From assembly GCF_036967205.1 (NCBI RefSeq), contig NZ_CP146022.1:2170001-2234000 (forward strand): a stretch of 64,000 nucleotides of DNA, given 5' to 3'. The position numbers and the translations under genes are program-made. Positions 55,750-63,541 of this stretch are shown in pieces. Below the pieces are notes generated by a model. The model did not search any database and had not been told where the DNA came from. It saw only the letters and a list, made by a program, of their open reading frames with translations. The stretch is from Streptomyces sp. Q6. Its GTDB lineage: Bacteria > Actinomycetota > Actinomycetes > Streptomycetales > Streptomycetaceae. Position 1 is the stretch's first letter. Every line of letters begins with the position of its first letter.

Positions 55750-57068
55750 TGCGTACAAGGAAGCCGACAGCACTGGTCACGGCGGCCCTCGCCCTCACGC
55801 TCGTCGCGGGCTGCACCGGATCGGACGACGACGCGGACGGCACGGTCACCCTCGAATTCCTCAGCCTCGCCTGGCAGAAGGAGTCGGTGGACGCCAACAA
55901 GGCCCTGGTCAAGCAGTGGAACGACACCCACTCGACGGTCAAGGTCACATACGTACAGGGCAGTTGGGACAACATCCACGACCAGCTGCTCACGTCCTTC
56001 GAGGGCGGCGAGGCGCCGGACATCTTCCACGACGACGCCTCCGACCTCACGGACTTCGCGAACGGCGGCTACCTGGCCGACCTCACTCCGTACCTCCCGA
56101 AGTCCCTCCGCGCGGACATCCCCCAGGCGTCCTGGAACACCACCACCTATGACGACAAGACGTACGGCGTCCCGTTCCTCCAGGAGCCGCGCGTCCTCAT
56201 CGCGAACACCAAGCTCCTCAAGCAGTCCGGAGTCCGCATCCCCACGGCCCAACACCCCTGGACCTGGGCGGAATTCGAGAAGGCGAGCAAACGCCTGACG
56301 AAGAACCCCGGCACCACCACCAACGACGACAAACCCCACACCTACGGCGTGGCGTGGTCGATGAAGGAGCCGGTCAGTCAGTCGGTCAATCTCTCCCTCT
56401 CCACCGGCGGCAAGATCTTCTACAAGGACGCGGACGGCAAGAACGAGATCCGCTACGACGCGGCGGACTCAGCGGTCGCCCAACTGATCAACCGCCAGGT
56501 CAACCAGGACCACACCGCGCCCAAGACGGGCCTGGGCATGTCGGGCTCGGACACGCTGCCCGGCTTCTTCGCCGGCCGCTACGCGATGCTGCCGCTCAAC
56601 TTCTCGTACCGCCAGCAGGTCAAGCAGCAGGCGCCCAAGGGCTTCGACTGGACGGTCCTGCCGATGCCGTCGGGCGAGGGAGGCACGGCCCAGGGCACCG
56701 CACCCCAGACCCTCTCGGTCTCCGAGGACAGCAACCACAAGCAGGAGGCCACCGACTTCATCGCCTTCCTCACGCAGGCACAGCACCAGGTCGAACTGGC
56801 CCGAGGGGACTGGCTGTTGCCCACGAGCACCAAGGCGCTGAAGGACCCGTCCCTCACGACGACCGCGTACGGCTGGAAGACGGGGGCGGACATAGCGACG
56901 TCCCTGCGCCCGTCGCCGGTCCTGGGCGTCCGCGGCTATGCGGAGTGGAAGGACAAGATCGCGACTCCGGCCTACCAGGAGTACTACAACGGCGCGTTCG
57001 GGGTGGACGAGCTACGCAAGCGCCTGGCCCAGGACGGCAACAGAATCCTGGACCGCTACCAACGCTAA
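55749..57068 (+). CDS. ABC transporter substrate-binding lipoprotein (family 1, MalE-like)
   Basis: Extracellular receptor of 439 residues. Lipobox LVAGC gives Cys22 as the lipidated residue. The fold is the extracellular-solute-binding family 1 type: WQKESVDANKALVKQWNDTH, GGEAPDIFHDD, TYGVPFLQEPRVLIANTKLL. It defines what the operon imports, but the ligand cannot be read from sequence. It differs from classical maltose/trehalose receptors enough that I do not assign a sugar. It is third in the operon, unusual in that it follows the permeases. A 226-base repeat-rich gap separates it from the first DraG gene. Confidence 0.9.
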   Translation: MRTRKPTALVTAALALTLVAGCTGSDDDADGTVTLEFLSLAWQKESVDANKALVKQWNDTHSTVKVTYVQGSWDNIHDQLLTSFEGGEAPDIFHDDASDLTDFANGGYLADLTPYLPKSLRADIPQASWNTTTYDDKTYGVPFLQEPRVLIANTKLLKQSGVRIPTAQHPWTWAEFEKASKRLTKNPGTTTNDDKPHTYGVAWSMKEPVSQSVNLSLSTGGKIFYKDADGKNEIRYDAADSAVAQLINRQVNQDHTAPKTGLGMSGSDTLPGFFAGRYAMLPLNFSYRQQVKQQAPKGFDWTVLPMPSGEGGTAQGTAPQTLSVSEDSNHKQEATDFIAFLTQAQHQVELARGDWLLPTSTKALKDPSLTTTAYGWKTGADIATSLRPSPVLGVRGYAEWKDKIATPAYQEYYNGAFGVDELRKRLAQDGNRILDRYQR

Positions 57069-57129
57069 ACGCCCCGAGCCCCCTCACGACCCCAACAACC
57101 GACCCCACAACCACCGCCACAACCACAAC

Positions 57130-57168
57130 CACCGCCACCGCCACCGCCACCGCCACCGCCACCGCCAC
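57130..57168 (+). repeat. CACCGC hexanucleotide microsatellite
   Basis: Thirty-nine bases of uninterrupted CACCGC units in the gap between the binding-protein gene and the first DraG-type gene. Around it the sequence is also repetitive (ACTGGCACA and AACTAGCA variants from 57175 to 57275). Confidence 0.9.
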
Positions 57169-57294
57169 AACTCAAACAACTGGCACGGCTAGCACAGCTA
57201 ACACAACTGAAACAACTAGCAAAATCGACATAACTAGCACCACTGGCACAACTGGCACAAATGGCACCACCCCACTAGAGAGCACGAGCACACC

Positions 57295-58368
57295 ATGAGC
57301 GTCAGCGTCGACCCAGATCCATCGGCTCGCAGGCTCCGCACGGTCCCGCACCCCACACCCCCGGCCGCGATCACTCCGCGGGACCGTGCCCGCGGCGCGC
57401 TCCTGGGACTGGCTGTCGGCGATGCGCTGGGCGCGCCCGCCGAGAACATGAAGCCGTCCCAGATCCGCGAACGCTGGGGCCGCATCGAGGGGTTCGTCTC
57501 CGACAACCCGGCAGGGACGGACGACACCGAGTACGCGATCTTCTCGGGCCTGCTGCTGGCCGAGCACGGCGCGGCCCTCACCATCGCCGACGTGGAGGCG
57601 GCCTGGCACACCTGGATCGCGGACCAGGACGAGGGCCCGTTCAAGGGTGCCGGGTTCAGCGAACGCGGCACCCTGGAGAACCTGCGCCGGGGCCTGGCCG
57701 CCCCCATCTCGGCCCAGCACCGCCACGCGTGGAGCGACGGCCTGGCCATGCGCGCGGCACCCTTCGGCGTCTACGCGGCCGGCCGCCCCGCCGAAGCCGC
57801 CCGCCTGGTCTCGATCGACGGCACGGTGTCGCACGACGGCGAGGGCATCCACGGCGGCCGGGCAGTGGCGGCGGGCGTGGCCGCCGCCATGGTCAGCCAC
57901 AACCCCGACGCGGTGGTCCAGGCAGCCCTCTCCGTGGTCCCCGAGGACTCCTGGACGGCCCGCTCCCTGCACCGCGCCGTGTCGGCGGCGCGCCGGGCCC
58001 GCCGCGACCCGGACGCCACCCAACTCTCCATGGAAAGGGCGGTACGCAAGGCCGTCGTGATCGGCGGCTACCCCTGGACGGACCTGGCACCGGAGGCGGT
58101 CGGCCTCGCCTTCGGGGCGTTCGCGGTGGCCCGAGGCGACTTCAGCGAGTCGATCCTCACCGCGGTCAACATGGGCCGCGACGCCGACACCACGGCCGCG
58201 GTCGCGGGAGCACTGGCCGGGGCACTCTGCGGCGAGGCGGCGATCCCCGAGGTCTGGGCATCGGCGATCGGCCCGGTCCGCGGCAGCTGCCTCCCGTCCA
58301 TGGCGGGCCGCCACATCCTGGACGTGGCGGACCAGCTGTCACCGCCGCCCCCGGGAGCCGTGGCATGA
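57295..58368 (+). CDS. ADP-ribosylglycohydrolase (DraG) family protein 1
   Basis: A 357-residue all-helical di-magnesium hydrolase. All metal motifs are intact: GDALGAPAE (42-50), TDDTE (75-79) and GRDADTTAA near residue 292. The family removes ADP-ribose from arginine, serine or nucleic acid, or cleaves related glycosides. Here it follows a sugar importer, which argues for a small-molecule glycoside as substrate over a protein (inference). ATG 57295. Its stop overlaps the start of a small frame at 58365. Confidence 0.85.
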   Translation: MSVSVDPDPSARRLRTVPHPTPPAAITPRDRARGALLGLAVGDALGAPAENMKPSQIRERWGRIEGFVSDNPAGTDDTEYAIFSGLLLAEHGAALTIADVEAAWHTWIADQDEGPFKGAGFSERGTLENLRRGLAAPISAQHRHAWSDGLAMRAAPFGVYAAGRPAEAARLVSIDGTVSHDGEGIHGGRAVAAGVAAAMVSHNPDAVVQAALSVVPEDSWTARSLHRAVSAARRARRDPDATQLSMERAVRKAVVIGGYPWTDLAPEAVGLAFGAFAVARGDFSESILTAVNMGRDADTTAAVAGALAGALCGEAAIPEVWASAIGPVRGSCLPSMAGRHILDVADQLSPPPPGAVA

Positions 58369-58643
58369 CGACCACCACCCGCACCCGCCCACGCACCGGG
58401 CGGGGACGCGTCGGGGTGCCCCCGCAGGACTCCGCAGGCACTCAGCACACCCGTACCCGACTTCGGTCGTCCGGAGGCGACGAGACCCATCCGGCCGAGG
58501 AGGCACCCCGACGCGGCCCCGCCCCACCCCGCGACGGACGGCGACCGTCCGAGGCCCCTCCGGCACATGAGAAGCGGGCCCCGAGGCAGAGCCCCGCGAC
58601 CTCGCCCGAGAACACCCGCACCACCGAAAGGCCCCGCCCATGA
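58365..58643 (+). CDS. Possible small disordered basic protein inside the DraG operon
   Basis: A 92-codon frame that starts with ATG on the DraG1 stop (ATGA) and ends with TGA on the DraG2 start (ATGA), filling the gap exactly. The product would be rich in Arg, Pro, Thr and Ser with no hydrophobic core. The perfect double overlap argues for translation; the low-complexity content argues against a folded protein. It may serve only to couple translation. Confidence 0.4.
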   Translation: MTTTTRTRPRTGRGRVGVPPQDSAGTQHTRTRLRSSGGDETHPAEEAPRRGPAPPRDGRRPSEAPPAHEKRAPRQSPATSPENTRTTERPRP

Positions 58644-59809
58644 CCCCCGCGGACGCGCCCCGCATCGAGGGCCTCCTTCTGGGCATCGCCGCAGGCGACG
58701 CAGCCGGCTGGCCCTCGGGCCGGCACCGCGCCGCCCGCCTGCCCGACTGGACCCGCCGCCTCACCCGCGAACTCGACACGTTCGCCGAGCAGAACGCCAC
58801 CACGACCCTCCCGGTCCCCATCGCCCTGAACCAGCCCCCCGAACCCCTGCGCCTCGGCCCGTCCGACGACGCGGAGTGGGCGGCCTTCACCGCGCAGGCC
58901 GTCCTCGACGCGTACGCGGCGGGCCTCAGCGACCTCCCGCCCGACCAGAGCGTCCGCTCGGCGCTCGCCCTCGCCTGGAACAACCTCGCGGACGAGATCG
59001 CGGCGGCGGCGGCCCGAGCGGACGAGATCGAGTCGGCGCGCATGCCGCTGCGCGCCCGCATCTCGGTCCGGGCGGGCCTGGGCAACCTGGCCGCGGGCCT
59101 GCGCCCTCCGGCGACCGGCCACGACAACCCGCACTACTTCGACGACGCGGCCTGCGTACGCGCCGCCGTCCTCGCGGTGGTCCATCCGGGCGACGCCCAA
59201 CGGGCCGCGGATCTGGCCGAGTTCGACGCCCGCTACACCCAGGACGGCGACGGCGTGCACGGCGCCCGCGCGATGGCGGCAGCCGTCGCGACGGCGCTCG
59301 GCGGCGCGGCCGTGGACGTCTGCGTGGACGAGGCGCTCGCGCAGCTTCCGCCGGGCACGGAGATCCATCGCAACGCCCACCGCGCGGTCGAACTCGGCCG
59401 GGCGGCGGCCACGGCCCGCCCCGGCCGCCACGGCAACGCGTTCGCGCTCGTCCCCGTCCTCGAACACGAGATCGTCGACCACGTCTACAGCTACGGCATC
59501 GCGGCGGCGGAGACCGTCCCGGTGGCGCTGGCCGTGGCGACGGCGGCCGCGGGCGACGTCACCGAGGCGGTGCCCACGGCGGCCTGCCTGTCCCGCGTCG
59601 CGGACTCGGCCCCGGCGCTGGCCGGAGCGCTCACGGGCGCGATCGGCGGCGCGGAGGCGCTCCCCGACACCTGGCGGGACGCCTGCCGCGTCCTCGCGGG
59701 CTGCGCCCTGCCCCGCCTCGCGGGCACGGACCTCATCGACCTGGCCGCCCGCCTGTCACAGATCACTTCGTACTCGAACTCCCCCGCCTTGAAGGGAACG
59801 TCGGCATGA
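58640..59809 (+). CDS. ADP-ribosylglycohydrolase (DraG) family protein 2, degenerate metal site
   Basis: A 389-residue relative with the same helical layout, but with altered metal ligands: the N-terminal motif is GDAAGWPSG (lacking the final Glu), TDDTE is replaced by SDDAE, and the C-terminal GRDADT equivalent is SRVADS, losing the first Asp. It retains GALTGAIGG after it. It may be a non-catalytic partner or have a changed mechanism. ATG 58640 and the ATGA overlap with the next gene keep it in the coupled series. Confidence 0.75.
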   Translation: MTPADAPRIEGLLLGIAAGDAAGWPSGRHRAARLPDWTRRLTRELDTFAEQNATTTLPVPIALNQPPEPLRLGPSDDAEWAAFTAQAVLDAYAAGLSDLPPDQSVRSALALAWNNLADEIAAAAARADEIESARMPLRARISVRAGLGNLAAGLRPPATGHDNPHYFDDAACVRAAVLAVVHPGDAQRAADLAEFDARYTQDGDGVHGARAMAAAVATALGGAAVDVCVDEALAQLPPGTEIHRNAHRAVELGRAAATARPGRHGNAFALVPVLEHEIVDHVYSYGIAAAETVPVALAVATAAAGDVTEAVPTAACLSRVADSAPALAGALTGAIGGAEALPDTWRDACRVLAGCALPRLAGTDLIDLAARLSQITSYSNSPALKGTSA

Positions 59810-60954
59810 CCACCGTTTCGTTGGAAGACCGCATCACCGGCGCCCTCGTAGGAGCCGCTGTGGGCGACGCGCTCGGCGGCCCCGTCGAGGGCTGGACCCC
59901 GGAGGCCATCGCGGAGCGCCACGGCGGCCGGGTCCGCGGCATCGTGGAGCCGTTCTACAAGGACGACTGGAGGACGGCGAGGCCGATCGCGCCGTACCAC
60001 AAGGGCGACGGTCACGTCACCGACGACACTCTCATGACGCACGCGCTGATCCGCGTGTACGAGAAGGTCCGCGACCACCTCGACGCGTACTCCGTGGCGG
60101 ATCACCTGGTCCCGGACCTGATCACGACTCCGCGCTGGATCCCGGAGCTGGAGGCGGAGGCCCTCCCCCTCCAGCGCATCTTCCTGGCGGAGAAGTGGAT
60201 CGTGGCGCGGATCCACTACGGCCACGTCGACCCGCGTGAGGCGGGCGTCGGCAACATCGTGAACTGCGGTGCGGCGATGTACATGGCGCCGGTGGGCGCG
60301 GTCAACGCGGGCAACCCGCTCAAGGCGTACGAGGAGGCGCTGGATGTCGCGGGCGCGCACCAGAGTTCGTACGGCCGTGAGGCGGCGGGGGTCTTCGCGG
60401 CGGCGGTAGCGGCGGCCCACAAACCGGACGCGACACCCACCACGGTGATCGACGAGGTTCTGGCGCTGGCGAAGGACGGGACGAAGTCGGCGATCGAGGC
60501 GGTCTGCGAAGTGGCGGGCCGCTACGACGACTTCGAGGAGGCGCTGAAGCCGCTGCGTGCGGCGGTGGCTCCGTTCGACACGGTGGGCGACGAGTACCGC
60601 AAGCCGTCGCTGGGGGCGCGGCGCCCGTCGCGGCTGCACGCGATCGAGGAACTCCCGGTGGCGCTGGGCATGTTGCTGGTGGGCGGCGGCGACTTCCGGC
60701 ACACCGTCCTCGGTTCGGTGAACTACGGCCGGGACTGCGACTCGATCGCGACGATGAGCGGCGCGATCGTCGGTGCGCTGTACGGGGAGAGCGCGGTGCC
60801 CAAGGAGTGGAGCGCGGAGATCGCGCGGGCGAGCAAGCTGGACCTGCACTGTCCGGCGGCGTCGCTGGCGAGGATCACGCGTGAGGTGTACGCGAAGGAC
60901 CAGGAGCGCCGCCGGGCCCACGAGTCCGCGTTCGCGGCGATCACGGCGCTGTGA
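59806..60954 (+). CDS. ADP-ribosylglycohydrolase (DraG) family protein 3
   Basis: A 382-residue family member with complete motifs: GDALGGPVE (20-28), TDDT (72-75) and NYGRDCDSIATMSGA near the C-terminus. Contains several extra Trp and aromatic residues (FYKDDW, TPRWIPELE) that may shape a pocket different from DraG1. ATG 59806 follows GAAGGGA and overlaps the previous stop. Sequence divergence from DraG1 is large, so it is not a recent duplicate. Confidence 0.85.
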   Translation: MTTVSLEDRITGALVGAAVGDALGGPVEGWTPEAIAERHGGRVRGIVEPFYKDDWRTARPIAPYHKGDGHVTDDTLMTHALIRVYEKVRDHLDAYSVADHLVPDLITTPRWIPELEAEALPLQRIFLAEKWIVARIHYGHVDPREAGVGNIVNCGAAMYMAPVGAVNAGNPLKAYEEALDVAGAHQSSYGREAAGVFAAAVAAAHKPDATPTTVIDEVLALAKDGTKSAIEAVCEVAGRYDDFEEALKPLRAAVAPFDTVGDEYRKPSLGARRPSRLHAIEELPVALGMLLVGGGDFRHTVLGSVNYGRDCDSIATMSGAIVGALYGESAVPKEWSAEIARASKLDLHCPAASLARITREVYAKDQERRRAHESAFAAITAL

Positions 60955-62312
60955 TGCTCCGCCTGACCTGGGTCCAGCCCGAGGACCTGATCGGCCACGA
61001 ACTGCGCCAGGCGGCGCAGGACGGCCGGGACGCCGCCGCGATCGAGGCGCGCTGGACGGCGGCGGGCGGCCACTTGGCGCCGCCCCGGGCCGGCGCTTCA
61101 GCGACACCGCCGAACGCGGAACTGAAACTGCTGGCCACGGAGTTGCTCGCGGAACTGGCGGCGATGACCCCGCCCCCCACGGCAGTGGACGAGCCCACGG
61201 ACCTGGAGGCGATCAAGGCGGCCTGCCCTGCGTGGCCCACCGCGAGGACGCCCTCGGCCGCGTACGGCACGAAGGCACTGCATGCGGCATGGCTGGGCAG
61301 GGCGGCAGGCTGCCTCCTGGGCAAGCCGGTGGAGAAGCTCCCTCTCAAGGGCATCCGAGCCCTGGCGCGGGCCACGGGCAACTGGCCGCTGCGCGGCTGG
61401 TTCACGGAGGTGGGCCTGGACCGGGAGACGGCCGCGGCGTACCCCTGGAACCGCCGCAGCGCGCCCACCTCGCTCGCCGAGAACATCGACGGTATGCCGG
61501 AGGACGACGACCTCAACTACCCGCTCCTGGCGCTGCTCCTGCTCCGGCGGCACGGTGCCGGCTTCACCACCGAGGATGTGGCGAAGCTGTGGCTGGACGA
61601 GCTCCCGGCGGGCCGTACGTTCACGGCGGAGAGGGTCGCGTACCGCAATCTCCTCGACGGCCTGGAGCCCCCCGCGACGGCGGTGCACCGCAACCCGTTC
61701 CGGGAGTGGATCGGCGCGCAGATCCGGGCCGACGTCTTCGGCTGGACGAACCCGGGCGACCCGGGGCGGGCGGCCGAGCAGGCGCACCGGGACGCCGTCC
61801 TGACGCACACGGCGAACGGCGTGTACGGGGAGATGTTCACGGCGGCGGTCATCGCGGCGGCGGCGTCGGGCACGACGGACGTGCACGGGGCGCTGCGGGC
61901 GGGCCTCGCGGTCGTGCCGCCGCGGTCGCGCTACGCGAAGGCGATCGACCTGGGCATCCGCCTGGCCGCGGAGCACAGCGACTTCGACCGGGTGGCGGAC
62001 GAACTGCACGCCGTCTACGCCGACCACCACTGGGTGCACGTCCTGCCGAACGCGGCGCTCCTGGCCGCGGCGCTCACCCACGCGGACGGCGACTTCGGCG
62101 CCTCCGTCTGCCGTGCGGTGGAGGGCGGTTGGGACACGGACTCGAACGGCGCGACGGCCGGCTCGATCGCGGGCCTGCTGGCGGGGGACCCGGACGCGCT
62201 CGGCGAGGCGTGGACGGCCCCGTTGAAGAACCGCTTGGCGACCACGGTGGGCGGTTTCGACGGCATCGGCTTCGACGAACTGGCCCGGCTCACTCTGGAG
62301 GCCCGCACATGA
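60951..62312 (+). CDS. ADP-ribosylglycohydrolase (DraG) family protein 4, extended variant
   Basis: The longest of the four, 453 residues, with about 100 residues before the core. Its motifs belong to a different subgroup: GCLLGKPVEKL in place of GDALG, EDDDLNY in place of TDDT, and GGWDTDSNGATAGS at the C-terminal metal site. That last pattern is common in family members next to sugar or nucleoside uptake genes. GTG 60951 overlaps the DraG3 stop; ATG 60954 is the alternative. Its stop overlaps the CoA-transferase start. Confidence 0.82.
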   Translation: MMLRLTWVQPEDLIGHELRQAAQDGRDAAAIEARWTAAGGHLAPPRAGASATPPNAELKLLATELLAELAAMTPPPTAVDEPTDLEAIKAACPAWPTARTPSAAYGTKALHAAWLGRAAGCLLGKPVEKLPLKGIRALARATGNWPLRGWFTEVGLDRETAAAYPWNRRSAPTSLAENIDGMPEDDDLNYPLLALLLLRRHGAGFTTEDVAKLWLDELPAGRTFTAERVAYRNLLDGLEPPATAVHRNPFREWIGAQIRADVFGWTNPGDPGRAAEQAHRDAVLTHTANGVYGEMFTAAVIAAAASGTTDVHGALRAGLAVVPPRSRYAKAIDLGIRLAAEHSDFDRVADELHAVYADHHWVHVLPNAALLAAALTHADGDFGASVCRAVEGGWDTDSNGATAGSIAGLLAGDPDALGEAWTAPLKNRLATTVGGFDGIGFDELARLTLEART

Positions 62313-63541
62313 CGACCCCTCAAAATCACCACCGGCCGAACCCTCCGCACCAACCCCAGGGCCCCCTGAAGGGCTTGCGCGTCCTGGACCTGGCCACTCT
62401 CTTCGCGGGTCCGCTCTGCGCCACGATGCTCGGCGACTTCGGCGCCGAGGTCATCAAGGTGGAGCACCCGCGCAAGCCGGACCCGTCGCGCGGCCACGGC
62501 CCGTCGAAGGACGGCGTGGGCCTGTGGTGGAAGACGCTGGGCCGCAACAAGAAGAATCTCACCCTGGACCTCTCCTCCCCCGGCGGCCGCGAGGTCCTGC
62601 TCAAGCTGGCGGCCGAGTCGGACGTGATCGTCGAGAACTTCCGTCCGGGCACCCTGGAGAAGTGGCACCTCGGCTGGGAGGAGCTGTCGGCGGCGAACCC
62701 CCGCCTGGTCCTGGCGCGTGTCACCGGCTTCGGCCAGTTCGGCCCGTACGCCCGCCGCCCCGGATTCGGCACGCTCGCGGAGGCCATGTCGGGCTTCGCG
62801 GCGATCACGGGCCAGCCGGACGGCCCGCCGACGCTCCCTCCGTTCGGCCTCGCCGACTCCATCGCCGCGCTGGCCACCTCGTACGCGATCATGGCGGCGC
62901 TGCGCGGCCGGGACACGACCGGGCGCGGCCAGGTCGTCGACATGGCGATCATCGAGCCGATGCTGGCGATCCTCGGCCCGCAGGCCACGTGGTACGACCA
63001 GCTCGGCTACGTCCAGCCGCGCACCGGCAACCGTTCGACGAACAACGCGCCGCGCAACACGTACCGCACCAGCGACGGCCTGTGGGTGGCGGTCTCGACC
63101 TCGGCCCAGTCGATCGCGGAGCGCGTGATGCGTCTCGTGGGGCGGCCCGAGTTCATCGAGGAGGAGTGGTTCGGGTCGGGTGCGGGCCGCGCCGCTCACG
63201 CGGACGAACTGGACGAGGCGGTCGGCGGCTGGATCGCGGCCCACACCCGGGACGAGGTCGTGGCGGCCTTCGAGCGGGCGGAGGCGGCGATCGCCCCGAT
63301 CTACGACGTCCGTGACGTGATGCGGGACGAGCAGTACCGGGCGCTGGGTTCCATCACCGAACTCCCGGACCCGGACCTCGGCACGGTCAAGATGCAGAAC
63401 GTCCTGTTCCGCCTCTCCGAGACCCCCGGGGCCATCAGGTGGACGGGCCGGGAGCACGGCGCGGACACCGACGAGGTCCTCGACGGCCTCGGTCTGACGG
63501 AGGCGGACATCGTGGCGCTGCGAAAGGCCGGTGCGGTATGA
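62309..63541 (+). CDS. CaiB/BaiF family (class III) CoA-transferase
   Basis: Transfers CoA between carboxylic acids; 410 residues, the family's usual length. Motifs: LKGLRVLDLATLFAGPLCA, LGDFGAEVIKVEHP, NFRPGTLEKW, and the catalytic Asp in GRGQVVDMAIIEPM. The first 18 residues are a Pro/His/Asn-rich extension. ATG 62309 overlaps the DraG4 stop and the stop overlaps the CitE-like gene, tying acid activation to the glycohydrolase genes. Likely activates an organic acid for the lyase encoded next. Confidence 0.9.
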   Translation: MTTPQNHHRPNPPHQPQGPLKGLRVLDLATLFAGPLCATMLGDFGAEVIKVEHPRKPDPSRGHGPSKDGVGLWWKTLGRNKKNLTLDLSSPGGREVLLKLAAESDVIVENFRPGTLEKWHLGWEELSAANPRLVLARVTGFGQFGPYARRPGFGTLAEAMSGFAAITGQPDGPPTLPPFGLADSIAALATSYAIMAALRGRDTTGRGQVVDMAIIEPMLAILGPQATWYDQLGYVQPRTGNRSTNNAPRNTYRTSDGLWVAVSTSAQSIAERVMRLVGRPEFIEEEWFGSGAGRAAHADELDEAVGGWIAAHTRDEVVAAFERAEAAIAPIYDVRDVMRDEQYRALGSITELPDPDLGTVKMQNVLFRLSETPGAIRWTGREHGADTDEVLDGLGLTEADIVALRKAGAV

